Shown piece by piece: positions 1-7,223 of a DNA stretch of 64,000 bases. A program made the translations under genes and the position numbers. The DNA comes from Isoptericola sp. BMS4. Lineage in GTDB: Bacteria; Actinomycetota; Actinomycetes; Actinomycetales; Cellulomonadaceae. The notes below the pieces were generated by a model that did not search any database, was not told the origin of the DNA, and was given only the letters and a program-made list of their open reading frames with translations. Position 1 is the stretch's first letter. Every line of letters begins with the position of its first letter. The stretch spans positions 1,085,078-1,149,077 of the forward strand of contig NZ_SIRP01000001.1 in assembly GCF_011634835.1 (NCBI RefSeq), in the 5' to 3' direction.

Positions 1-739
1 AGTAGCCCACGAGGGCCTCTCGGGCGTCCGCCTCGCCGCCGATCGGGACGCCGTCCACGGTCGGCTGCCACGGGTGGGACTCGTCCTGCGGGCACGACGC
101 GAACGCGCAGTCGCGGTACGGCTCGGTGTACTCGGCGGGGTGCTGTCCGGCGAACGGCTTGTGGGGCGCCGTGAAGTTCACGGCCAGGAAGAACGGGTCG
201 TCGCGCCCGGCCGCGTCGTCGAGGAAGCCCGCCGCGTCGTCGGCGATCACGTCGGTGAGGTAGCCGTCCACCCGCTCGGGGACGCCGTCGCGGTGCATCA
301 ACGCTCCGCGGTACGGGCTGCCGCCGCCGTCGAGGGCGAACCAGTGCACGAACCCGGCACGGGGCACGTCGCTCGCCCCGAGATGCCACTTGCCGGACAT
401 GCCCAGGCGGTAGCCGGCCTCGGCGAGGGCGTCGGGGAACGTCAGGACGCCGGCGAGGTAGTCGGTGCTCGCCGGGCCGGAGTGCGCGCCGTCGAGGTAG
501 TCGTGCACCCCGTGCGCGGACGGGATGCGGCCGGAGAGCAGGCTGGCCCGGGCCGGCGAGCACACGGGGGACGCGCAGAAGAAGCGGTCGAGCCGGGTGC
601 CGCCGTCCGCGAGAGCGTCGAGCACGGGCGTGCGGATCTCCGGGTTGCCCGCGCAGCCCAGCGCCCAGGGCCCCTGGTCGTCGCTCACGATCATCAGCAG
701 GTTCGGTCGGGAACCCGGTCCGGTGCGGCTCCCGCTCAT
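1..739 (-). CDS. Sulfatase (S1 family), 3' part cut by window start
   Basis: Type I sulfatase, expected to remove sulfate esters from a carbohydrate. The N-terminus reads PNLLMIVSDDQGPWALG with the metal-binding Asp pair at residues 20-21. C-S-P-A-R at residues 60-64 is the CxPxR motif whose Cys is converted to formylglycine. GKWHLG and the HKPF segment typical of sulfatases follow. About 245 residues are visible; the C-terminus lies outside the window. The ATG at 739 overlaps the TGA of the upstream oxidoreductase gene (ATGA), so it is the third gene of a leftward operon with that gene and the AraR-like regulator. No clear signal peptide is seen, which suggests a cytoplasmic enzyme acting on imported oligosaccharides. 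Family is certain; substrate is inferred from the PL8 lyase nearby. Confidence 0.93.
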   Translation of the reverse strand, partial: MSGSRTGPGSRPNLLMIVSDDQGPWALGCAGNPEIRTPVLDALADGGTRLDRFFCASPVCSPARASLLSGRIPSAHGVHDYLDGAHSGPASTDYLAGVLTFPDALAEAGYRLGMSGKWHLGASDVPRAGFVHWFALDGGGSPYRGALMHRDGVPERVDGYLTDVIADDAAGFLDDAAGRDDPFFLAVNFTAPHKPFAGQHPAEYTEPYRDCAFASCPQDESHPWQPTVDGVPIGGEADAREALVGY

Positions 740-1743
740 CGCGGGGAGCTCCCTACCGGGGAGCGCTCGGGCACGCGCCGCGCGGCGCCCCCCGCCGCCG
801 ACCGGTAGCTCTCCACGACGAGCTCGACCACGTGCCGGGCGTGCGCGAGCGGCACCGAGGGCTCGGCGCCGTCGGCGACCGCCAGGAAGTCGGCGAGCTG
901 GGCCGTGAACGCCCGCTGGATGTCGCCCTCCTCGGGCTCTCGCACGACCCGTCGCCGCCCGTCGACCTGCACCGCGACGCCCGTCCTCGGGCCGGCCTCC
1001 AGGACCCCGCGCTCGCCCACGACGGCGAGGCGGTCGACCCTGGTCGGGGGGTCGCTCACGACCGCGATCGACGCCCCGACGCCCGAGTCCAGACGCAGGG
1101 AGATCACCCCGTCGGTCTCCACGGCCGAGCCGAAGCGGTGTGCGGTCGAGGCGGAGATCTCGACGGCGCGGCCGCCGCCGAACCACAGCGTCCGGTCGAG
1201 GCAGTGCCCGCCGATGTTCATGAGCGCGCCCCCGCCGGACACCTCGGGCGAGAAGAACCAGTCCGGGCGCGTGCCCGGCCGGTAGTCCGTGCTCCGGTGG
1301 TCGCGGACCATGACGACCCGGCCCAGACCGCCCGAGGCGACGAGGTCGTGGGCGGCGACCTTGTCGGGGAAGAAGTGCTGGATGTGCCCGATCGCGAGCG
1401 ACACGCCGGCGTCCGCGCACCCCGCGAGCATGGTCTCGCAGTCCGCCACCGTCGTGGCCATCGGCTTCTCCACGAGCACGTGCAGACCGCGGTCGGCGGC
1501 GTCGAGCGCCATGGGCAGGTGCAGCGCGTGCGGGGTGTTCACGATCACGCCGTCGACCAGGCCGCTGTCGAGCATGGCGCGGTGGTCGGTGAACACCGCG
1601 GCGCCCGGGGCGAGGGCGGCGGCGCGCCGCGCCGCCGCCTCGTCGAGGTCGCAGACGGCGGTGAGCGCGGTGCCGTCCAGCACCTCCGCGGCGGTCGCGT
1701 GGAACCCGGCGACGGCGCCCGCGCCGATCAGTCCGATACGCAT
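736..1743 (-). CDS. Gfo/Idh/MocA family NAD(P)-dependent oxidoreductase
   Basis: Predicted sugar or sugar-acid dehydrogenase of 335 residues. The Rossmann motif GAGAVA lies at residues 7-12 and the family signature EKP at 92-94, followed by the usual C-terminal alpha/beta domain with GGHCLD. The ATG at 1743 is chosen because it places the Rossmann fold at the N-terminus; the reading frame stays open far upstream but that part is a shadow of the regulator gene. It starts inside the 3' end of the regulator gene (16-bp overlap) and its stop overlaps the sulfatase start, so translation is probably coupled. The role is likely conversion of a sugar released from the polysaccharide handled by this locus. 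The exact substrate cannot be read from sequence. Confidence 0.93.
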   Translation of the reverse strand: MRIGLIGAGAVAGFHATAAEVLDGTALTAVCDLDEAAARRAAALAPGAAVFTDHRAMLDSGLVDGVIVNTPHALHLPMALDAADRGLHVLVEKPMATTVADCETMLAGCADAGVSLAIGHIQHFFPDKVAAHDLVASGGLGRVVMVRDHRSTDYRPGTRPDWFFSPEVSGGGALMNIGGHCLDRTLWFGGGRAVEISASTAHRFGSAVETDGVISLRLDSGVGASIAVVSDPPTRVDRLAVVGERGVLEAGPRTGVAVQVDGRRRVVREPEEGDIQRAFTAQLADFLAVADGAEPSVPLAHARHVVELVVESYRSAAGGAARRVPERSPVGSSPR

Positions 1744-2879
1744 GGTCCTCCTTCGTGCGATGGCGCCCCGCCGGTGCCGCACGAGCGGCGCACGACGATG
1801 CGGGGGCGGAGCCGGATCTGGTGCAGCGGGCAGTCGTCCCGCTCCACGAGCCGCCGCGCGAGCACGTCGGCAGCCATGCGGCCGACCCGGTACTTGGGCG
1901 GCGAGACGGCCGTGAGCGGGACCTCCGCGAGGTCGGCGGTCTCGTCGTCGTAGGAGACCAGCGCCATGTCGTCCGGCACGGAGAGCCCCGCGCGGCGGAT
2001 CGCGCCTTGGAGCAGGGTCGCCTCGCGGTCGCCGAAGACGAGAGCCGCCGTCGCCTCGAAGTCGCGCAGCCGCGCCCACGCGGCCTCGGCGGAGTCGGCC
2101 GACCAGGCCTCCTTGACCTGGGCGAACTCGAGGTCGACGGCCAGCCCCAGATCGGCGACGGCGTGCCGGTAGCCGAGCACCACCGCCGGCGCCGTGGGGC
2201 CGTGGTCGCGGGTGAGCAGCGCGACCCGGCGATGGCCGAGGGCGGCCAGGTGGCGGACAGCGTCGTAGGCGCCGCCCTGGTGGTCGGAGCAGACGTGCTC
2301 CGTGCGGTCGCCCGGCCCGGCGTCGATGAGGCTGCGCTCGAGGAGCACGACCGGGACCGGCAGGTCCATGAGCTGCTGCGCCCGCCCGGCCGGGTCCTCG
2401 ATGGTCGTCAGGGTCGGCACCAGCAGGAGGCCGTCGACCCCGGCGTCCAGCAGGAACTCGATGCTGCCGTCCTCGAGGGACGGGTCGTACCGGTAGGTCG
2501 ACAGGTGCAGAGAGGCGCCGGCCGCGGACAGGCCCTCCTCGATCCCCTGGAGCACCCGCGGGTAGTACAGCTGCGTGTCCGGCAGGAGGACGCCCACGCG
2601 CCGGCGCGCCCGCTCCTCGCGCGGACGGCGCGCCGCGACGAAGCTGCCCGCGCCCTGCCTGCGGACGACGAGGTCCTGCGCGACGAGCTCGTCGAAGGCG
2701 CGACGCACGGTCGTGAGCGAGAGCCCGGTCTCGGCGGCGAGGTGCTGCTCGGTCGGGAGCTTCTGTCCCGCGGTCCACGTGCCCGCGATGATCCCGCGCT
2801 TGAGCTCGTCCGCCAGTGCCTCGAACTTCAGCGCCTTGGTCTCGGTGTCTCGGACCGCGCCCTCTCTCCTGCCCGCCAT
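1728..2879 (-). CDS. GntR-type HTH / LacI-type sensor transcriptional regulator (AraR-like)
   Basis: Transcription factor of 383 residues joining a GntR winged-helix N-terminus (about residues 12-80, with the segment LAAETGLSLTTVRRAFDEL) to a LacI/periplasmic-binding-protein sensor (about 90-375), the architecture of Bacillus AraR. The sensor has the LacI-like LVSYDDE segment. ATG 2879 is preceded by an AGGAG-containing ribosome binding site about 13 bases upstream. It is divergent from the ABC sugar importer starting at 3107 and is first in a leftward unit with the oxidoreductase and sulfatase. It probably controls both directions in response to a sugar, using the palindrome at 3053-3066. 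A second regulator with a similar C-terminus lies at 31837-32901. Confidence 0.92.
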   Translation of the reverse strand: MAGRREGAVRDTETKALKFEALADELKRGIIAGTWTAGQKLPTEQHLAAETGLSLTTVRRAFDELVAQDLVVRRQGAGSFVAARRPREERARRRVGVLLPDTQLYYPRVLQGIEEGLSAAGASLHLSTYRYDPSLEDGSIEFLLDAGVDGLLLVPTLTTIEDPAGRAQQLMDLPVPVVLLERSLIDAGPGDRTEHVCSDHQGGAYDAVRHLAALGHRRVALLTRDHGPTAPAVVLGYRHAVADLGLAVDLEFAQVKEAWSADSAEAAWARLRDFEATAALVFGDREATLLQGAIRRAGLSVPDDMALVSYDDETADLAEVPLTAVSPPKYRVGRMAADVLARRLVERDDCPLHQIRLRPRIVVRRSCGTGGAPSHEGGPCVSD

Positions 2880-3106
2880 CCGCACCCCTTTCTCCTGTCT
2901 CTCACTGCTGATTCTGTTGCCTGCGAAGAGAGGAATAAAGAAGTACTTCCCGGATCGGTGCCCGGGCGCGGGCGATGGGTCCCGCACGTCAGGGGAATCC
3001 GCAGGAAATGGGGTCGGGATTACTCCTTGAATGCTCACTTTCGGCCTTGTGAGAGTGGCGCCACTCGAGGGGCCGAAGGTGCCGCTCTCGGCAGGAAGGT
3101 GAACCG
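2880..3106. promoter_or_regulatory. Divergent promoter region with palindromic operator candidate
   Basis: Gene-free stretch between the divergent AraR-like regulator and the ABC importer. It has lower GC than its surroundings near 2910-2950 and holds a perfect 14-bp palindrome, GAGTGGCGCCACTC, at 3053-3066. The palindrome is nested in a larger imperfect stem with TTCGGCC and GGCCGAA arms. An AGGAAGGTGA ribosome binding site precedes ATG 3107. The palindrome is the best candidate operator for the adjacent regulator; this is inferred from position and symmetry only. Confidence 0.55.
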
Positions 3107-4399
3107 ATGGCGAAGATCCGAACGCTCGCCGCGCTCGTCGCGGGCGGTGCGCTCGCCGTCTCGGCGGGCGGGTGCGCGGGCCCGGGCGAGGGCTCGAACG
3201 ACTCCCTGACGTACTGGTCGATGTGGAAGGAGGGCGAGGCGCAGCAGAAGGTCCTCGCCCGCGCCATCGCCGACTTCGAGGAGGACACCGGCATCACGGT
3301 GGACGTGCAGTGGCAGGGGCGGGACAACGTCAAGAAGGTCGTGCCCACGCTCAACACGCACACCGTGCCAGACCTCGTCGACGGCTCGTTCGCGAAGCTC
3401 GCCCCCGTCCTCGCGGAGACCGGGCAGGCGAAGGCGCTGACCGAGGCGTACGCGGCCGAGGTCGACGGGACCACGGCCTCCGAGCTGATCCCGAGCACCT
3501 ACCTCGACGCCGAGGAGCTGTCCGTCGAGGGCGCCGACGCGCCCTGGATGCTGCCCTACTCGCTCACCAGCAACGCGATCTGGTTCAACGCCACCGACCA
3601 TCCCGAGCTCGTGGACGCCCCGCCCACCACCTGGGAGGAGTTCATCGACACCCTCGACGACCTCAGGGCGTCCGGACAGGCGCCGCTCGCTGTCGACGGC
3701 GACGTCGCCGGGTACAACGCGTACTGGTACACGATGGCGATGGTGCGCCTCGGCGGGCCCGGGGCGCTCAAGGAGATCGCCTCCGACGAGACGGGCGCGG
3801 CGTGGGACGCGCCCGAGGCGCTCGAGGCCGCCGAGCTCGTCCAGCAGCTCGTCGACGGGGACTACTTCGTCGACGGCTACAACGCGAGCAAGTGGCCGGC
3901 GCAGCAGCAGGCCTGGGCCGACAACGAGTCCGCGCTGCTGTTCAACGGCAGCTGGATCCCGACCGAGACCGCCTCGTACGCGGCGGACGGCTTCGAGTAC
4001 TCCTCGTTCCCCTTCCCCCGGGTCGGCGACGGGGAGATGGCCCAGCGTGCCGACTTCATCGGGTTCACCGTGCCGGGCAAGGCGGCGAACGCGGACGCCG
4101 CGCAGCAGCTCGCCGCGTACGTCCTCGGCAAGGAGTACCAGGACGCCCTCGGCACCGAGGCGCGGGTCCTCCCGGTCCGGTCCGACGCCGCCGTGAGTCC
4201 CGACCTGAGCACCGTCAAGGACGCGCTCGACGCCGCCGACGGGTACTACCGGCAGAACGACGGCATCACCTTCCCCGGCTACACCGAGAAGCTCCTGTGG
4301 CCGACCCTCGACAAGCTCGTGCTCGGGGAGATCTCCGCCCAGGAGTTCGTCGACCTCATGAAGGCCGGGCAGGCCGACTACTGGGAGCAGAGCTCATGA
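3107..4399 (+). CDS. ABC transporter sugar-binding lipoprotein (family 1)
   Basis: Extracellular solute-binding protein of 430 residues. The N-terminus is a lipoprotein signal peptide (MAKIRTLAALVAGGALAVSA followed by GGC), with Cys as the likely lipidation site near residue 23. The mature part begins LTYWSMWKEGEAQQ, typical of family 1 sugar-binding proteins. It would capture an oligosaccharide and pass it to the two permeases downstream. Its TGA overlaps the ATG of the first permease. No ATP-binding subunit is encoded in the cluster, as is usual for actinobacterial carbohydrate importers that share an MsiK-like ATPase. The ligand is probably a product of the PL8 lyase at 7224. Confidence 0.94.
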   Translation: MAKIRTLAALVAGGALAVSAGGCAGPGEGSNDSLTYWSMWKEGEAQQKVLARAIADFEEDTGITVDVQWQGRDNVKKVVPTLNTHTVPDLVDGSFAKLAPVLAETGQAKALTEAYAAEVDGTTASELIPSTYLDAEELSVEGADAPWMLPYSLTSNAIWFNATDHPELVDAPPTTWEEFIDTLDDLRASGQAPLAVDGDVAGYNAYWYTMAMVRLGGPGALKEIASDETGAAWDAPEALEAAELVQQLVDGDYFVDGYNASKWPAQQQAWADNESALLFNGSWIPTETASYAADGFEYSSFPFPRVGDGEMAQRADFIGFTVPGKAANADAAQQLAAYVLGKEYQDALGTEARVLPVRSDAAVSPDLSTVKDALDAADGYYRQNDGITFPGYTEKLLWPTLDKLVLGEISAQEFVDLMKAGQADYWEQSS

Positions 4400-5367
4400 C
4401 CCCGACGGCCCTCGCCGCGCGCCCCGCGGCCGAGGACGGCACCGCGGCCCCGGCGCCGCCCGCGCGGCGACACGGCAACGCCGTCGACCGGGGGCGCCGG
4501 CGGCTCCTCGTCCCGTTCGTCGGCCCGGCGTTCCTCCTGTACACGGTGCTCTTCGTCGGGCCCGCCGTGTACGCGGTGTGGATCAGCCTCCACGAGTGGG
4601 CGGGCGCCGGTCCCATGAAGCTCGTCGGCCTCGGGAACTACCGTCGCCTCTTCTCGGACGACCTGTTCCTGAGGTCGTTCGGCAACACGCTGCTCCTGCT
4701 GTTCGTCGTCGGCGCGGCCATCTTCGTGATCGCCTTCGGGCTCACGCTCGTGCTGCGCGACATGGTGGGCCGCAAGGTCGCCCGGTCGGTCATCTTCTTC
4801 CCGCACCTGGTGAACGCGATGATCTTCGGGGTGCTGGCCGGCTTCGTCTTCAACCCGGGCGGGCTCGTCAACACGCTGCTCGGCGGGCTCGGCGTCGAGG
4901 AACCGCCCGCCTGGCTGGCGCAGGACAACCTGTTCCCCCTGATCATGGTGATGATGACCTGGATCACCACCGGGTACTTCACCACGATCCTCATGGCCGG
5001 CGTCGACCGGATCCCGCGGTACTACTACGAGGACTGCGCGCTCGCCGGGGCGAACGCGCTCCAGCGACTCCGCTACCTGATCCTCCCGCTCACCTGGGAC
5101 GTGTTCGGCACCTGCGCCGTCCTGTGGACCATCTCGTCGGTGAAGATCTTCGAGATCGTCTGGGTCTTCGGCGGCTCGACCGGCCAGGGCATCCCGCCCA
5201 CGCAGACCTGGACCACCGCCGTCTACACCTTCGTGACCGCGTTCTCCGGCGAGTCGGTGCCCGCCTACGGCGCCGCGACAGCCTCCGCCGTGCTGTCGCT
5301 CGCCGTCGTGTCCGTGCTCGTGCTGCTGCTCCGCCGCGTGATGAAGCGCGACGCGGTCGAGTTCTGA
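4396..5367 (+). CDS. ABC sugar transporter permease, MalF-like
   Basis: Inner-membrane permease of 323 residues with six or so hydrophobic segments, the first at about residues 38-58 (LLVPFVGPAFLLYTVLF). The cytoplasmic EAA-type loop reads EDCALAGANALQRLRYLILP, which docks the ATPase. An Ala/Pro-rich cytoplasmic N-terminus precedes the first helix. Start ATG 4396 overlaps the stop of the binding-protein gene (ATGA). It forms a heterodimer with the permease encoded next. Confidence 0.94.
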   Translation: MTPTALAARPAAEDGTAAPAPPARRHGNAVDRGRRRLLVPFVGPAFLLYTVLFVGPAVYAVWISLHEWAGAGPMKLVGLGNYRRLFSDDLFLRSFGNTLLLLFVVGAAIFVIAFGLTLVLRDMVGRKVARSVIFFPHLVNAMIFGVLAGFVFNPGGLVNTLLGGLGVEEPPAWLAQDNLFPLIMVMMTWITTGYFTTILMAGVDRIPRYYYEDCALAGANALQRLRYLILPLTWDVFGTCAVLWTISSVKIFEIVWVFGGSTGQGIPPTQTWTTAVYTFVTAFSGESVPAYGAATASAVLSLAVVSVLVLLLRRVMKRDAVEF

Positions 5368-5376
5368 GGAGGAACG

Positions 5377-6303
5377 TTGACGACCACCGACATCGCGCGG
5401 CCTGCCGCGCACGCGCCCGTCCCCGCACCGCGACGGGTGCCCCGGCGCCGCCGCGGGGGCGCGGCGATCGGCCGCGAACGTGGCCTGCTGCGAGGCGCCG
5501 GCCTCGTGCTGCTGTGGGCCTTCGTCGCCCTCAACGTCGCCTGGATGGTCTGGATGGTCGTCCAGGCGTTCCGCGACACCCGCTCCATCCTCGACGACCC
5601 GTGGGGGCTGCCGACGTCCCTCGACCCCGTCAACTTCGTGACGGCGTGGACCGTGGGCGACTTCGCGACGGCCACGATGAACAGCGTGGTGACGACCGTC
5701 GTCTCCTCGTTCCTCACGGTCGCCTTCGCCGCGCCCGCCGCGTACTACCTGGCCCGGGTGGAGAACAGGTTCACCGGCTCGCTGACGGTCTACTTCGTGC
5801 TCGGGCTCGGCATCCCCGCCCAGGTCATCGTCATCCCGCTCTTCGTGATGCTCAACGCGGTCTACCTCACGGACAGCCTGGTCGGCCTCAACCTCGTGTA
5901 CATCGGCGTCTCGATGCCGTTCACCGTCTTCCTCCTCATCGCGTTCTTCCGGTCGCTGCCGCGCGAGCTCGAGGAGGCGGCGGCGCTCGACGGGCTCACC
6001 GCGGCCAGGACGTTCCTGCGCATCACGCTGCCCCTCGCCAAGGGCGGCATCCTCACCGCCTTCGTGCTGCAGGTGATCGCCCACTGGAACGAGACGCTGC
6101 TGGCGCTCACGCTGCTGCAGTCGACCGACCGGTACACCCTGCCGGTCGCGCTCATCTCTTTCATCCAGCAGCAGACGTACTCGGGCGCGGACTGGGGCGG
6201 GCTCTTCGCCGGCCTGTGCATCGTGGTCCTGCCGATGCTCGCGGTCTACCTGTGGCTCGGCCGCCGGCTGACCGAGGGCCTGACGCTGGGTATGGGCAAG
6301 TGA
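5377..6303 (+). CDS. ABC sugar transporter permease, MalG-like
   Basis: Second membrane subunit of the importer, 308 residues, with about six transmembrane segments and the EAA loop ELEEAAALDGLTAARTFLR. The start is a TTG at 5377 placed five bases behind a strong GAGGAGG site; no ATG is close by. The gap to the previous stop is nine bases. The C-terminus (LGRRLTEGLTLGMGK) is the usual end of MalG-like permeases. It acts with the preceding permease and the lipoprotein. Confidence 0.94.
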   Translation: MTTTDIARPAAHAPVPAPRRVPRRRRGGAAIGRERGLLRGAGLVLLWAFVALNVAWMVWMVVQAFRDTRSILDDPWGLPTSLDPVNFVTAWTVGDFATATMNSVVTTVVSSFLTVAFAAPAAYYLARVENRFTGSLTVYFVLGLGIPAQVIVIPLFVMLNAVYLTDSLVGLNLVYIGVSMPFTVFLLIAFFRSLPRELEEAAALDGLTAARTFLRITLPLAKGGILTAFVLQVIAHWNETLLALTLLQSTDRYTLPVALISFIQQQTYSGADWGGLFAGLCIVVLPMLAVYLWLGRRLTEGLTLGMGK

Positions 6304-6364
6304 CGGCCCCGGACGGCCGACGCGCCGCCGCCGGGCACTCGCGTCGCGGCACGGAGGAGTGACC

Positions 6365-7174
6365 GTGCCCCTCGCGTTCTCCACGCTCGGTGCTCCCGGC
6401 GCCGGCCCCGACGAGATCGTCCGTCTCGCGCTGCGGAACGGCGCAGCCGGCGTCGAGCTCCGCGCCGGCGCCGACCAGCCGGTCGACGTGGCGACACCCG
6501 CCGCTCGTCGTGCCGCCGTCCGCGGCGTGTTCGACGGCGCCGGCATCACCGTGCTCGCGGTGGCGAGCTACGTCCGCGTCTGCGACCCAGGGCCCGACCA
6601 CGAGGTCGTCGACACGCTGCGGCGGCACGCCGACCTGGCCGCCGCCCTCGGCGCGGGCGCGCTCCGCGTGTTCCCCGGTGCCGCCGGTGCGGGCCGGGAG
6701 GGGGACCGGCGAGCGGTGGCCCGGCTCTCCCGGTTCGCGGCGCTCGCGGACCCCGCCGGCCCGCGGATCCTGCTGGAGACGCACGACTCGCACCCGCGCG
6801 GAGCCGACGTCCGCGCCGTCCTGGCAGCTCTGGACGGCGTGGCGCCTGGCCACCCGTGCGGCGCGATCTGGGACGTCCTGCACCCGTGGCGGGACGGCGA
6901 GGCCCCGGACCACACGGCCGCGGCGCTGCGCCCCTGGCTCGAGTACGTGCAGTTCAAGGACGGCACGCCGGACGGCGTGACCCCCCTCGGCGACGGAACC
7001 GTCCCGCTCGACGAGATCGCGGCCCTCGTCGGGGAGCGCTGGTGGTCGTTCGAGTGGGAGCGCGCCTGGCACCCGCACCTGGCGCCCCTCGACGTCGCGC
7101 TCCCGGCCGCCGCCGCGTGGTACCGGAGCCATGTCCTCGGGCGGGTGACGCCCGGTCCACCGAGTCCTCGCTGA
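6365..7174 (+). CDS. Sugar phosphate isomerase/epimerase-like TIM-barrel protein
   Basis: Xylose-isomerase-like TIM barrel of 269 residues. Recognisable strands include GVELRAGA, LLETHDSH, IWDVLHPW and VQFKDG, with the metal-ligand type residues Glu, His and Asp of this superfamily (ETHDSH, WDVLHP, FEWERAWHP). Two in-frame GTG codons compete: 6359 is inside the GGAGGAG ribosome binding site, while 6365 lies five bases after it, so 6365 is chosen. It sits between the ABC importer and the lyase and probably isomerises a sugar of the pathway in the cytoplasm. The substrate is unknown. Confidence 0.88.
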   Translation: MPLAFSTLGAPGAGPDEIVRLALRNGAAGVELRAGADQPVDVATPAARRAAVRGVFDGAGITVLAVASYVRVCDPGPDHEVVDTLRRHADLAAALGAGALRVFPGAAGAGREGDRRAVARLSRFAALADPAGPRILLETHDSHPRGADVRAVLAALDGVAPGHPCGAIWDVLHPWRDGEAPDHTAAALRPWLEYVQFKDGTPDGVTPLGDGTVPLDEIAALVGERWWSFEWERAWHPHLAPLDVALPAAAAWYRSHVLGRVTPGPPSPR

Positions 7175-7223
7175 CCTCGTCATTTCCCTTCTCCCTGTCA
7201 CGACATCGACCGAAGGAGCTCGA

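Noticed and set aside
4378..6549. Long antisense frame of 723 codons across the ABC permease genes
   Set aside because: Its translation is Arg/Gly/Glu-rich low-complexity sequence without motifs, as expected opposite high-GC genes. Similar long shadows occur opposite most genes here.
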